64,000 bases of DNA from Aurantiacibacter rhizosphaerae (GCF_009807005.1 NZ_WUBR01000002.1:62001-126000); one strand, 5' to 3'. Positions 9,548 to 19,580 are shown, counted from the stretch's first letter. Notes: generated from the sequence alone by a model not told the origin. A program made the numbers and translations.

Positions 9548-10272
9548 GCAAGCTGGCCAGCGATACTGCGATGGTGCTTGCCGCCGGGATGGGCAAGCGG
9601 ATGCGACCCCTGACGGCCACCCAGCCAAAACCGATGGTTCGCGTCGCGGGAAAGCCGCTGGTGGATCACGCGCTGGACAAGCTGGCAGAGGCCGGCGTGG
9701 GCCGCGCCGTGGTGAACGTGCATTACCTGGCCGATTCTCTGGAGGCGCATTTGCAGGGGCGCACCGCGCCGCAGGTGATCTTCTCTGACGAGCGAGAGCA
9801 ATTGCTGGAAACCGGCGGCGGCATCGTGAAGGCGGAGGGGCAGCTTCCCGATCCGTTCTTCTGCCTCAACTCAGACAATATCTGGCTGGATGGCCCGGTG
9901 AATGCCTTTGCCGATCTTTCCACCTTCTGGGATGCGGACAAGATGGATGCGCTGTTGCTGCTGGTAACGCACAAGGCGGCGCATAATTTCAACGGCAAGG
10001 GCGATTTCCACATGGATGCCAACGGCCTTTTGCGCCGCCGCGCCTCTGGCCGGATCGCGCCATACATCTTCACCGGCATCCAGTTGATTTCAAAGCGCCT
10101 GATGCGCGATGCGCCGGAAGGCGCATTTTCCACCAACGTGCTGTGGACGCGCGCGATGGAGGAGGATCGCCTCTATGGCATGGCCTTTACCGGGCAATGG
10201 TTCGAGGTCGGCACTCCGCAAGCGATCAAGCCCACTGAGGAGGCCCTGTCGGTTGGCTCACACCAGGGATAG
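9544..10272 (+). CDS. murU: N-acetylmuramate alpha-1-phosphate uridylyltransferase MurU
   Basis: MurU makes UDP-MurNAc from MurNAc-1-phosphate, the product of AmgK. The 242-residue protein has the nucleotidyltransferase signature LAAGMGKRMRPLT (residues 12-24), the KPMVRVAGKPL segment and a metal-binding NSDN motif. The chosen GTG overlaps the amgK stop codon (GTGA) and is preceded by AAGGAGG; the open frame upstream is only a shadow of amgK. A glucose-1-phosphate nucleotidyltransferase would look similar, but the amgK neighbour favours MurU. Confidence 0.88.
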   Translation: MSKLASDTAMVLAAGMGKRMRPLTATQPKPMVRVAGKPLVDHALDKLAEAGVGRAVVNVHYLADSLEAHLQGRTAPQVIFSDEREQLLETGGGIVKAEGQLPDPFFCLNSDNIWLDGPVNAFADLSTFWDADKMDALLLLVTHKAAHNFNGKGDFHMDANGLLRRRASGRIAPYIFTGIQLISKRLMRDAPEGAFSTNVLWTRAMEEDRLYGMAFTGQWFEVGTPQAIKPTEEALSVGSHQG

Positions 10273-10281
10273 TCTTGGTTG

Positions 10282-13266
10282 ATGGCGGGGCCGCAGGAAA
10301 TTCAGACACCACAGGTTTATTCCATCGCCGCGCATCGCGGCTTTGCTGATGCGTTGGTGGCAGGATTGGTGCCGCGTTACGCGGATGACCATTTCGGCCT
10401 GGCGCGGCTGACCCTGCTGTTGCCCAGCGCCCGCGCCGCACGCACCATGTCAGAGGCATTCGTGCGCCATGCAGGCGAGACGGGCAGTGCGGGCCTGCTG
10501 ATGCCGCGCATGGTGCTGGTGGGCGATCTGGACCTTGATGAATCGCTTGGCCCCATCTTCGATTCGCTGGGCGCGGGCGCGGCCATCCCTCCTGCCGCCG
10601 ACCCTACCTATCGCTGGCTGCGGCTTGCCGCGCTGATTCGAGACGTGCGCGGGGACAAGGCGCCTAGAGGTGCCGCGCTGCTGAAACTGGCGCTGGAAAC
10701 AGGCCAGGTGATGGACCGGCTGCTGGTGGAGGAAATCGCCCCGGAAGAGCTGCTGTCTGACCGCGTGATAGACCTTGTCGGCGATCTGTCAGACCATTGG
10801 CGCGACAATCTGCATCTTTTCGCCACCATCCAGCGACTGTGGCTGGCTGAGCTTGATCAGCGGGGAGAGCGCGACGCCGCCGCCCGCCGCAATATCCTGT
10901 TTCGGGAGGCCGCGCGGCGGATGCGCGCCAATCCCCCGTCCACGCCCTTTGTTGCCGCCGGCGTAACCAGCGCCGCACCGGCACTGGCCCGGCTGCTGCG
11001 CACCGTGTCGCAATTGCCGCAAGGCGCGGTGATTCTGCCCGATCTCGATCTTTCGATGGATGATGCGGTGTGGGATGAATTGGGCGGTGCGGGCGATACG
11101 TCCGGCGAAACGCCATTCACCAGCGGAGACGCGCTGACCCATCCGCAATATCATCTAAAGCTGTTGCTGAACCGCATGGGCGTTGCCCGCGGGGAAGTGC
11201 AGCAATGGCACCGCGCGGGGCTGGCCAAAGGGCCGCCTGAACGCTCTCACGCGATCAGCAGCCTGTTCCTTCCGCCAGAGGCGAGCAAGGCATGGGTAAC
11301 GCTGCCCGCAGCCAAACGGCGCATGGCAGGCGTCCGCCTGGTGGAAACCGCCAATCCTGAGGAGGAAGCGCAGGTTATCGCCTTGCTTGTGCGCGAGGCG
11401 CTGGAGGAGCCGGAAAGGCGCGTTGCCGTGGTGACGCCCGATCGCGGGCTGGCAGGGCGCGTGGTGCAGCATTTGCGCCGCTGGCATATCTCCGCAGACG
11501 ATTCTGCCGGGCGGCCGCTGGGGGAAACCGCTGCGGGCCGCGTGCTGCTGCTGCTGGCTGAAATCGCGGCGGAGGCTGCTGCGCCTGTCCCGCTGATGGC
11601 GCTGCTGCAACATCCCCTTGTGGCCGCGGGCGAGGGCAGGGCGGCTTGGCTGCGCGCGGCGCGGCGGTTTGAACTGAAGCTGCGCGGCCCGCGCAAATCG
11701 CCAGGCTTTGCGCCGCTGCGTCCGCTAGCGAAAAAGGCCGGGGTGGAACCGTGGTGGCAAGAGGTGGAGGAAAAGCTTTCGCCTTTGCTGCAGGCGGGTG
11801 AAACCTGTGAGCTTGCACATTGGCTGGACCTGCTTGCCGCGGCGGGTGAAGCCATGTGCGGCGAAGGCTTGTGGGCAAGGGAAGATGGCCGCGCCCTGTC
11901 TGCCTTCGTGGAAGATCTGCGCCTGCATGCACGCGATGTGGCCACGCCGATAGAGGCGGATGATCTGCCCCGCGTCCTGCGCGATGCGATGGACCGTGTG
12001 GCCGTGCGACCGCCCTATGGCGGCCATCCCCGCGTGGCGATCTACGGCCTGCTGGAAGCGCGCATGACGCGGGCCGACCTGGTGATTTGTGCTGGCCTTA
12101 ACGAAGGCACCTGGCCACCGCGCCCTGCCACCGATCCGCTGCTGGCACCCGGAGTGTTGCGCGCGCTGGGCGTGCCGGGCGCGGATTTCCGCATCGGCCT
12201 TTCCGCGCATGATCTGGCTGGCGCCCTTGGCGCGCCGGACGTCGTGCTTACCCGCTCTCGCCGCGATGTCGCCGGGCCTGCGATCGCTTCACGCTTCCTG
12301 CTGCGCGTTCGCGCGTTGCTGGGGGAGGATCTGGTGCAGCGGCACGAGGATAACGCGATTGTCGAGCTGGCCCGTTCGCTGGAGCCTGCCCCGCTGGAAC
12401 TGCCGCGCTATCCGCAGCCAAAGCCATGCCCCGATGCAGCGATGCGTCGGCAGGATATCAGCGTCACGGCGCTGGATCGACTGCGATCCGATCCGTACCA
12501 GTATTATGCCTCCAAATTACTGCGCCTGGAAGATCTGGATCACTTGGATGCCGCACCCACGCCCGCCTGGCAGGGGGAACTGGCGCACAAGATTCTGGAA
12601 GACTGGCACAAGGGCAAGGGCTCCATCGGCGATCTGGCAGAGCAGCACCTTGATGCCATGTCCGCCCATCCATTGATGCGCGCCCTGTGGCGACCGCGCC
12701 TGATGGCCGCGCTGGAATGGGTGGCGCAGCAGATTGAGGCAGACCCCGAGCGCCAGCCCGCAGCGATAGAGCAGTGGGGCGAAATGACCGTGCGCGGTGT
12801 GCGCATTTTCGGCAAGGCGGACCGGATAGACACGCTGCCCGGCGGATCGCTGGCCATCGTCGATTACAAGACCGGCAGTCCGCCCACGGGCAAGCAGGTG
12901 GAAGAAGGCTATGCCATGCAGCTCGGCACAATCGGCCTGATCGCGCAGGCGGGCGGTTTTGATCGTATCGCGGGAGAGCCCGCCCGGTTCGAGTATTGGT
13001 CCCTCGCCAAGGCCAAGACGAAGGATCACCCCACCGGCTTTGGCAACATCACCACGCCGGTGCTGGAAGGGAACAAGAAGAAGGGCATCCCGCCCGAAGA
13101 TTTCTTGCCCGAAAGCGAGCGTTATCTGCACGATGCGCTGGACCGCTGGATATTGGGCAGCGATCCTTTCACCGCCCGGCTGAACCCGGATGCGCCCGGT
13201 TACGACACCTATGATCAGCTGATGCGCCTTGCCGAATGGCAGGGACGCGAAGGTGGCGGATCATGA
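10282..13266 (+). CDS. addB: Double-strand break repair protein AddB
   Basis: AddB is the partner of AddA in the AddAB helicase-nuclease that resects double-strand breaks up to a Chi-like site for RecA loading. The 994-residue protein is of alphaproteobacterial type. Its N-terminal half has no recognisable Walker A motif, in line with an inactivated helicase fold. The C-terminal PD-(D/E)XK nuclease region shows GKADRIDTLPGG and the catalytic IVDYKTG. ATG at 10282 is preferred over the TTG just before it. It overlaps addA by ATGA. Confidence 0.93.
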   Translation: MAGPQEIQTPQVYSIAAHRGFADALVAGLVPRYADDHFGLARLTLLLPSARAARTMSEAFVRHAGETGSAGLLMPRMVLVGDLDLDESLGPIFDSLGAGAAIPPAADPTYRWLRLAALIRDVRGDKAPRGAALLKLALETGQVMDRLLVEEIAPEELLSDRVIDLVGDLSDHWRDNLHLFATIQRLWLAELDQRGERDAAARRNILFREAARRMRANPPSTPFVAAGVTSAAPALARLLRTVSQLPQGAVILPDLDLSMDDAVWDELGGAGDTSGETPFTSGDALTHPQYHLKLLLNRMGVARGEVQQWHRAGLAKGPPERSHAISSLFLPPEASKAWVTLPAAKRRMAGVRLVETANPEEEAQVIALLVREALEEPERRVAVVTPDRGLAGRVVQHLRRWHISADDSAGRPLGETAAGRVLLLLAEIAAEAAAPVPLMALLQHPLVAAGEGRAAWLRAARRFELKLRGPRKSPGFAPLRPLAKKAGVEPWWQEVEEKLSPLLQAGETCELAHWLDLLAAAGEAMCGEGLWAREDGRALSAFVEDLRLHARDVATPIEADDLPRVLRDAMDRVAVRPPYGGHPRVAIYGLLEARMTRADLVICAGLNEGTWPPRPATDPLLAPGVLRALGVPGADFRIGLSAHDLAGALGAPDVVLTRSRRDVAGPAIASRFLLRVRALLGEDLVQRHEDNAIVELARSLEPAPLELPRYPQPKPCPDAAMRRQDISVTALDRLRSDPYQYYASKLLRLEDLDHLDAAPTPAWQGELAHKILEDWHKGKGSIGDLAEQHLDAMSAHPLMRALWRPRLMAALEWVAQQIEADPERQPAAIEQWGEMTVRGVRIFGKADRIDTLPGGSLAIVDYKTGSPPTGKQVEEGYAMQLGTIGLIAQAGGFDRIAGEPARFEYWSLAKAKTKDHPTGFGNITTPVLEGNKKKGIPPEDFLPESERYLHDALDRWILGSDPFTARLNPDAPGYDTYDQLMRLAEWQGREGGGS

Positions 13267-16200
13267 GCGGCAAGGTTTTCCCGCTGAAGGACAACCAGTC
13301 GCTGGCCGTGGAGCCGCGCGACAGCGTGTGGCTTTCGGCGTCCGCCGGGACGGGCAAGACGCAGGTGCTGTCTGCCCGCGTGCTGCGCCTGCTGCTGACA
13401 CCGGGCGTGCGGCCGGAGCAGATCCTGTGCCTCACCTTCACCAAGGCCGGGGCCGCCGAAATGGCCACCCGCGTGAACGAGGTGCTGGCCAATTGGGTGC
13501 GCATGGAAGACACGCGCCTTGCCGCAGACCTGATCGCCATCGGCGGCGATTCCGATCCTGCCACTCTGGCCCGCGCGCGCACCCTGTTTGCCGCCGTGTT
13601 GGATTGCCCCGGCGGCGGCCTGCGCATCGATACGATCCACGCCTTTTCGCAATGGCTGCTTTCCGCATTTCCGCAGGAAGCGGGCCTGATGCCCGGCACT
13701 CGGCCCATGGAAGATCGGGACCGCGAATTGCTGGCGGACAGGGTGCTGCGCGAATTGCTGCTGGAGTGGGAAAACAGCGATCCGACGGCGATTTCAGCGC
13801 TGGAAGACCTATCCCTGCGCATGGGCGCGGACAAGGCGCAAAGCTGGCTGATGCGCTGCGCCATGGCGCGGGACATGTGGTTTGACACCGGCGCATGGCA
13901 ACCACCCATGGAGCCGCGCGTGAAGCGGTTGCTGGGGCTGGATGCGGAAACTTCGATGGAAGTGGTGGCGCAGGAATGTTCGGACAATTCCGCAGTCTGT
14001 CGTTCCGTCCGCGGCATTTACGACGCTTACCTTGAATGGGGGACAAAGAGCGCGGCTAAAGTGTCGGACCCCGTGTCTAGCTGGCTCGCCGCATCACCTG
14101 AAGAACGACTTGCAGCCATACATGAAGTCTATTCGGCCATCTTCAGTAACAAGGATTTGCCCAAGTGGGCGGGCAATGTCGAAAAGAAGGTGCCTGACAT
14201 TCTGGCGATTGGCGAAGCTGCACGGGCAGACCTCGCTGCGATCAAAGACACTGCGACCCTGCTCGCCCTTGCAGAGCGGATCAGTCCGGCGCTGGAAATC
14301 GGCCGCAAGTTCGCGCTTGCCTGGGATGATGCGAAGGCGCGTGAAGGGCTCGTCGATTTTGACGATCTGATCATGCGTGCCGCCAGTCTGCTGGGCAATG
14401 CCGATATGTCGGCATGGATTCGTTACAAGCTGGATCGCCGTTTCGATCATATCCTTGTGGACGAGGCGCAGGATACCAACGCCGCCCAATGGGACATTAT
14501 CGATGCGCTGACCGATGATTTCTTTGCCGGACTGGGGCAGGCGGAAGACCGGTTGCGAACCATCTTCGTGGTTGGCGATTACAAGCAGGCGATCTTCCGT
14601 TTTCAGGGTACCAGCCCGGAAGAATTCGACGCCGCCCGCGCCAGCTATACAAAGCGGCTGTCCGACTGGGTGAACAATGCCGCGCAGGCTCGCCAGCGGA
14701 TTGACGCGCGCGAATTGCGCAACCTTGGGCTTGGGCGGTCATACCGCACCGCGCAAAGCGTGCTGTCCTTCGTGGACGATGCCATCGATGCCATCGGATA
14801 CGAAAAGTTTGGCCTGAAGGAAAAGCCGGAGCCGCATATCGGTGACAGTCGCCCCGGTCTAATAACGTTGTGGGCGCCTGTTCCCGGCCACCCAGACGAG
14901 GTGGAGGGCGAAGGCGAAGACGGCCCGGAAATCGGCATCTCCGAACCCGAACGGCGCATGGCGGAGAAAATTGCGCTGCAAATCCGCAAGATGTGGGACG
15001 GCGGCTTTGCCCTGGTGAAAGACAAGGACAATCCGCGCAACGCCACGCCCGGCGATTTCATGGTGCTGGTGCGCAAGCGCAAGGAACTGGCCGGGCTGAT
15101 CGTGGCCAAATTGCATGCCGCAGGTGTGCCGGTGGCCGGTGTTGACCGCCTGCGTCTTGGCGCGCCGCTGGCGGTGAAGGACCTGATGGCAGCCCTGCGC
15201 TTTGCCGCGCAGCCGCGCGATGATCTCAGCCTTGCCTGCCTGCTCGTCTCTCCCATTCTTGGCTGGTCGCAGGATGATCTGCTGCAACATGCCGCGCGGG
15301 TGAAGGGCGTTGCCCTGTGGGATCACTTGCGCGATCTGGCGGCAGACAAACCGGCAGAGGCGGTGCGCAATCTTTCCAACCTGCTGGCGCTGGCGGATTT
15401 CGAAACTCCGCAGGCGCTGCTGCACTGGATATTGCTGGGCCCATGGCAGGCGCGGGCGAAGCTGGTGGCAAGACTGGGCAAGGAAGCGAACGACCCGATT
15501 GACGAGCTGCTGAACGCTGCGCTGCAATTTTCATCCTCCAACACCTCCAGCCTGCAGGGCTTCATCCGCTGGTTCGATGCAGGCGATGGAGAGCTGAAGC
15601 GGGAGGCAGAGGGGCAGGGCGATCTGGTACGCGTGATGACAGTGCATGGATCGAAGGGGTTGCAGGCCCCCATCGTGATCCTGGCCGATGCCTGCGGCGA
15701 TCCCGATGCCTCGCGCCCGTCCGGCCTGGCGCTGGAAGAACAGTTGCCCGGCAATGATGGCAAGGGACTATCCGTGCCCTTGCCGGATTTGAAATCGGAA
15801 GAGCGGGTAGGGCGCATCGAACAGGCGGCACAGGCTGCCAAGGCCGCAGAGCGGGAGGAGCACTGGCGGCTGCTATACGTGGCGATGACGCGCGCGGAGG
15901 AGGCCCTTTTTATCGGCGGCGCGCTGGGCAAGCGTGAAAAGGAACCGAAGGAGGATAGCTGGTTCGCGCGGCTTGCACCGCTGTTCGATGCAGAACCGAT
16001 AGACGATCCCATTTGGCAATGGCGGCTTGAGCTGGGCCGCCGCGCCGATCCCGTTCCGCACCGTTCGCAGCAGGCCCTGCCGATCCCGCCGTCTTTGCCT
16101 CGCTGGGCGACGAATCCCATCGGACCCGAACCGCGCCCGCCACGCCCGCTCGCCCCGTCTTCGGGGACGGAGGAACAAGGTGCCGATCCGCCATTGCCGG

Positions 16201-16712
16201 CGCAGCAGGCCGCCATTGCCGCGCAGCGCGGCGTGTTGATCCACGCCCTTCTGGAACGGCTGCCCGATACGCCGCACGACATGCGCGAGAGCGGGGGCAG
16301 GGCATGGCTGCTGCGCCATGCTCCGCTGTTGTCCGATGCTGAGCGGGAGGAGATGCTGTCGCGCGCGCTGGCCGTTATCGATGCACCGGAATGGCGTGAT
16401 CTTTTCGGTCCCGATGCGCTGGCCGAGGTGCCATTGGCGGCCACGGTAGGGCAGCAGGTGATTGCGGGAACGGCGGACAGACTGCTGGTGCTGCCGGATC
16501 GCGTACTGGTGGCCGATTTCAAAACTGCGCGGCGCCCTCCGCGTGGGCTGGAGCAGATGTCTGCCAGCACGCTGTCGCAAATGGGAGCCTATGCCGCTGC
16601 GCTATCTGTAATCTATCCCGATCGCACGATAGAGGCCGCCGTGTTGTACACGCAGACGCCCCAGTTGATCGCGATCCCCGCCGATGTTCTGGCGGCGCAC
16701 AAGCCGCAATAA
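13263..16712 (+). CDS. addA: Double-strand break repair helicase-nuclease AddA
   Basis: This 1149-residue UvrD-family helicase is the motor subunit of AddAB. Walker A is SAGTGKT (residues 27-33), motif II is ILVDEAQDT, and later helicase motifs include VMTVHGSKGLQAP and LLYVAMTRAEEALF. The C-terminal nuclease domain has GTADRLLVLPDRVLVADFKT with the catalytic Asp and Lys. It starts with ATG overlapping the addB stop codon. trxA follows after 92 nt, which contain a short GGCCCT/AGGG-type hairpin and no clear U-tract. Confidence 0.95.
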   Translation: MSGKVFPLKDNQSLAVEPRDSVWLSASAGTGKTQVLSARVLRLLLTPGVRPEQILCLTFTKAGAAEMATRVNEVLANWVRMEDTRLAADLIAIGGDSDPATLARARTLFAAVLDCPGGGLRIDTIHAFSQWLLSAFPQEAGLMPGTRPMEDRDRELLADRVLRELLLEWENSDPTAISALEDLSLRMGADKAQSWLMRCAMARDMWFDTGAWQPPMEPRVKRLLGLDAETSMEVVAQECSDNSAVCRSVRGIYDAYLEWGTKSAAKVSDPVSSWLAASPEERLAAIHEVYSAIFSNKDLPKWAGNVEKKVPDILAIGEAARADLAAIKDTATLLALAERISPALEIGRKFALAWDDAKAREGLVDFDDLIMRAASLLGNADMSAWIRYKLDRRFDHILVDEAQDTNAAQWDIIDALTDDFFAGLGQAEDRLRTIFVVGDYKQAIFRFQGTSPEEFDAARASYTKRLSDWVNNAAQARQRIDARELRNLGLGRSYRTAQSVLSFVDDAIDAIGYEKFGLKEKPEPHIGDSRPGLITLWAPVPGHPDEVEGEGEDGPEIGISEPERRMAEKIALQIRKMWDGGFALVKDKDNPRNATPGDFMVLVRKRKELAGLIVAKLHAAGVPVAGVDRLRLGAPLAVKDLMAALRFAAQPRDDLSLACLLVSPILGWSQDDLLQHAARVKGVALWDHLRDLAADKPAEAVRNLSNLLALADFETPQALLHWILLGPWQARAKLVARLGKEANDPIDELLNAALQFSSSNTSSLQGFIRWFDAGDGELKREAEGQGDLVRVMTVHGSKGLQAPIVILADACGDPDASRPSGLALEEQLPGNDGKGLSVPLPDLKSEERVGRIEQAAQAAKAAEREEHWRLLYVAMTRAEEALFIGGALGKREKEPKEDSWFARLAPLFDAEPIDDPIWQWRLELGRRADPVPHRSQQALPIPPSLPRWATNPIGPEPRPPRPLAPSSGTEEQGADPPLPAQQAAIAAQRGVLIHALLERLPDTPHDMRESGGRAWLLRHAPLLSDAEREEMLSRALAVIDAPEWRDLFGPDALAEVPLAATVGQQVIAGTADRLLVLPDRVLVADFKTARRPPRGLEQMSASTLSQMGAYAAALSVIYPDRTIEAAVLYTQTPQLIAIPADVLAAHKPQ

Positions 16713-16804
16713 GGCTGCCCTCAAGGAAAGCTTTTAGGCCCCGTGCATTGAGTCCCCGTATGACGGCCCTAGATAGGGGGCCAAGAGATATCAGGAGAAC
16801 AAGA

Positions 16805-17125
16805 ATGGCGACCAAGACTGTAACCGATGCCAGCTTCCAGGCCGATGTGCTGGATGCAGACAAGCCCGTGCTGGTGGATTTCTGGGCAGACTGGTGCGGA
16901 CCGTGCAAGATGATTGCGCCTGCGCTGGAAGAACTGTCTGACGAGCTTTCCGAAAAGGTCACCATCGCCAAGATGGATATCATGGAAAATCCCGATGTGC
17001 CCGGCAAGATGGGCGTTCAGTCCATCCCGTTCCTTGTCTTGTTCAAGGATGGCAAGCCCGTGGCCCAGCAGATGGGTGCCGCGCCGAAGAATGCCCTGAA
17101 GGGCTGGCTTGAGGGCGAACTTTAA
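16805..17125 (+). CDS. trxA: Thioredoxin 1
   Basis: This 106-residue thiol-disulfide oxidoreductase has the WCGPC active site at residues 30-34 (Cys31 and Cys34) and the cis-proline segment QSIPFLVLF. It reduces cytoplasmic disulfides, including those in ribonucleotide reductase and peroxiredoxins. The start ATG has AGGAGA 6 nt upstream; the longer open frame has no family support. The stop codon overlaps, tail to tail, that of the convergent phosphatase gene by 4 nt. Confidence 0.96.
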   Translation: MATKTVTDASFQADVLDADKPVLVDFWADWCGPCKMIAPALEELSDELSEKVTIAKMDIMENPDVPGKMGVQSIPFLVLFKDGKPVAQQMGAAPKNALKGWLEGEL

Positions 17126-17928
17126 GCTGGCAGCGTGTTCAGCCGCTTAGCCATTTCCTCCCACAGGGCGGGCGTGGCGGCGGCGACCAGCCCTTTTCGA
17201 TCCCACTCGTCCACCCTGTAGGGTGAACCATCATCGGGACGCGCGGCCTTTCCGCCCGCTTCCTCCAGCCACAGGCACCCGGCGGCGTGATCCCACGCCA
17301 ACGTGCGTTCGAAGATGGAGACATCGTTCTCCCCCAGTGCGAGGCGCGGATATTGCTCTGCCGCGCAATAGGGAATGTCTGTGAGGCGGTAATGCTGGCA
17401 GACATGGTCTATCATGGCGGCGCGCTTCGCCTCGTCCATGAAGATCAGCGAAATGGCGGCAACGGCAGGGTCTTCCCCGGTTGGAATTGCCGTAATCTGC
17501 TCTCCGCCCACGAATGCACCCTTGCCGCGATGGGCCGCGCAGAACCGGCCTGACAGGCAATCATAAATCCACCCGCTTTGCGCCACGCCCTCGTCAGCCT
17601 GCGCAATCAATATGCCGAAGGGCGGCTGACCGCTGGCAAAGTTGCGCGTGCCGTCAATCGGGTCGACAATCCAGCACGGCCCTTTCAGCCTTTCCAGCAC
17701 TGCGGGATCGGCATGGGCGCCTTCCTCTCCCACGATGGGAAGGCCCGGCGCCAGCTTCTCCAGCCCCTCGCTCAGCGCCGCCTCGCTTTCACGGTCGGCG
17801 ATGGTGACGGGGTCATTGCCGCCCTTGTCCTCTATCTGATGGTCAGCAAGGTTGCGGTAGCGCGGCAGGATGACGTTTTCAGTCACGTCGCGGCACAGGG
17901 CGAGGATCTCGCGGTCGATAACACTCAT
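17122..17928 (-). CDS. Inositol monophosphatase-family phosphatase
   Basis: The 268-residue enzyme has the lithium-sensitive Mg-dependent phosphatase signature: GEEGAH, WIVDPIDGTRNFASG and the C-terminal WDHAAGCLWLEEAGG. Substrates in this family include inositol phosphates, histidinol phosphate (HisN) and PAP (CysQ). It follows argJ with an ATGA overlap, so an amino-acid pathway role such as histidinol-phosphate phosphatase is possible but unproven. The longer open frame upstream lies inside argJ and was not used. Confidence 0.86.
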   Translation of the reverse strand: MSVIDREILALCRDVTENVILPRYRNLADHQIEDKGGNDPVTIADRESEAALSEGLEKLAPGLPIVGEEGAHADPAVLERLKGPCWIVDPIDGTRNFASGQPPFGILIAQADEGVAQSGWIYDCLSGRFCAAHRGKGAFVGGEQITAIPTGEDPAVAAISLIFMDEAKRAAMIDHVCQHYRLTDIPYCAAEQYPRLALGENDVSIFERTLAWDHAAGCLWLEEAGGKAARPDDGSPYRVDEWDRKGLVAAATPALWEEMAKRLNTLPA

Positions 17929-19151
17929 GATCGGTAATCCGCATTGATCGAGATATATCCATGCGTCAGATCGCAGGTCCAAACGGTGGCCTTTCCATCG
18001 CCCAGGCCAAGATCGACGGTGATGTCGATTTCACGCCCCTCCAGATGCCTTGCTACGGGCTCTTCATCATAATCGGGCAGGGGCAGGCCATCGCGTGCGG
18101 CCCAGATGCCGCCAAAAGCGATGCCGAGCTTGTCCCTGTCCGCCGGTTCGCCTGCCTTGCCCACGGCCATCACCACGCGGCCCCAGTTGGCATCGCCGCC
18201 TGCAATCGCGGTTTTGACAAGCGGCGAATTGGCAATCGCCAGCCCCACGCGGCGGGCGCTGTCGTCGGACGCCGCGCCTGTTACGCTGACCCCGATGAAC
18301 TTCTGCGCCCCTTCGCCATCGCGCACCACCAGGTGGGCAAGCTGCCGGCACATATCCTCCATCGCCGCCATGAAGGCGTCGGCTCCCGGATCGTCAAAAC
18401 TGGCGAGCGGCTGATTGCCTGCCTTGCCCGTGGCAAAGGCCAGCACGGTGTCACTGGTAGAAGTGTCGCTATCCACGGTGATGCAGTTGAATGTGCCCGC
18501 GTTGGCGGCAGAGAGGCATTGCTGCAGGAAAGCAGGCTCCACCGCGGCATCGGTGAAGATGTAACCCAGCATGGTCGCCATATCGGGCGCGATCATGCCG
18601 CTGCCCTTGATTATGCCATTCAGCACCACGCGCGTATCACCCAGCATGGCCGCGGTGGTTGCTCCCTTGGCGAATGTATCCGTGGTGCCGATGGTGTTGG
18701 CCGCATCTTCCCAAGAGGCGGGGCTTTCGCTCAGCACCTTTGCGATGCCGTCGCGCGCCTTGTCCTTGGGCAGCGGCACGCCGATCACGCCGGTTGAGGA
18801 TACCAGCACCTCGCTTGTGTCGCATCCCAGGCTATCCGCTACCTGCGCCATGATCTGCTCCACCGCCTCACGCCCGCGATATCCGGTGAAGGCGTTGGAA
18901 TTGCCAGCATTCACCACCAATGCCCGTGCGCGTCCTGCTTTCACCTGTTCGCGTCCGATCTCCACTTCGGACGAACAGCATACGTTCCGTGTGAAGACGC
19001 CCGCCAGCGCAGTGCCCTCTGCCAGTTCGGCATAGGTCAGGTCGGCGCGGTCCCAGTTCTTGTAGCCCGCGCGCGCGACGCGCAAGGTTACCCCGTCAAT
19101 GGCAGGCATGTCAGGGAAGGGCAGGGCGAGCGGTGATTTTTCGAGGTCCAT
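17925..19151 (-). CDS. argJ: Glutamate N-acetyltransferase / amino-acid acetyltransferase ArgJ
   Basis: ArgJ transfers acetyl from N-acetylornithine to glutamate in the cyclic arginine pathway. The 408-residue precursor self-cleaves before the nucleophilic Thr in MIAPDMATMLGYIFTDA. Other hallmarks are LVVNAGNSNAFTG and the C-terminal CDLTHGYISINADYRS. ATG at 19151 begins the conserved MDLEKSPLALPFP segment; the upstream extension is not conserved. It is the first gene of a two-gene unit with the inositol-phosphatase-family gene. Confidence 0.94.
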   Translation of the reverse strand: MDLEKSPLALPFPDMPAIDGVTLRVARAGYKNWDRADLTYAELAEGTALAGVFTRNVCCSSEVEIGREQVKAGRARALVVNAGNSNAFTGYRGREAVEQIMAQVADSLGCDTSEVLVSSTGVIGVPLPKDKARDGIAKVLSESPASWEDAANTIGTTDTFAKGATTAAMLGDTRVVLNGIIKGSGMIAPDMATMLGYIFTDAAVEPAFLQQCLSAANAGTFNCITVDSDTSTSDTVLAFATGKAGNQPLASFDDPGADAFMAAMEDMCRQLAHLVVRDGEGAQKFIGVSVTGAASDDSARRVGLAIANSPLVKTAIAGGDANWGRVVMAVGKAGEPADRDKLGIAFGGIWAARDGLPLPDYDEEPVARHLEGREIDITVDLGLGDGKATVWTCDLTHGYISINADYRS

Positions 19152-19234
19152 GGCCCACGCCTTTAAATGCGCTTTTGGCCCGCGCCAACACGACAATTCA
19201 CGACTTCACCGCCTTCGTCAGTAGACTTTAAGGA

Positions 19235-19519
19235 ATGAGACGCTATCTGACACCCCTGATGCTTCGCCAATTGCTTACTCTTTTTGCGCTTATCTCCGGG
19301 CTTGGCCTTGCTGCCACGCCTGCCGTGGCTGCGCAGGCCAGCGTGGTAAGCGTGGTGACAGCGGGCGATGCGGAAGATTGCCAGACGGCCGTTTCCGGCC
19401 CCCTGCAATTCGTAAGCGGGACGGCAATGCTCCGGGCGACCAAGCCCAATTGCCCGGACACGCCGATCACGGTGTGGATTCCCACAGTGCAGATCCAGGT
19501 AGACCGTTCGCGCGAATAG
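19235..19519 (+). CDS. Small secreted protein of unknown function upstream of secA
   Basis: The 94-residue product begins with a basic stretch and a hydrophobic signal segment, with likely cleavage after ATPAVA near residue 32. The mature part is short and has two cysteines (Cys49, Cys73), which could form a disulfide. AAGGA directly abuts the ATG, an unusually close spacing; another ATG is at residue 9. It lies 87 nt upstream of secA on the same strand. Residues 76-82 (TPITVWI) faintly resemble part of the SecM arrest sequence, but the terminal RAGP-like element is missing. I do not recognise the family. Confidence 0.65.
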   Translation: MRRYLTPLMLRQLLTLFALISGLGLAATPAVAAQASVVSVVTAGDAEDCQTAVSGPLQFVSGTAMLRATKPNCPDTPITVWIPTVQIQVDRSRE

Positions 19520-19551
19520 CGCGTCGATCCCGATATTTTCTGACCTTTTCC

Positions 19552-19580
19552 GGCTGCGCACCCATGCGCGGCCTTTCTCC
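19552..19580 (+). terminator. Hairpin between the small secreted ORF and secA
   Basis: GGCTGCGC (19552-19559) pairs with GCGCGGCC (19566-19573) with one G-T wobble and a 6-nt loop, followed by TTTCTCC. The weak U-tract makes it either a poor terminator or a leader structure for secA. Confidence 0.45.
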
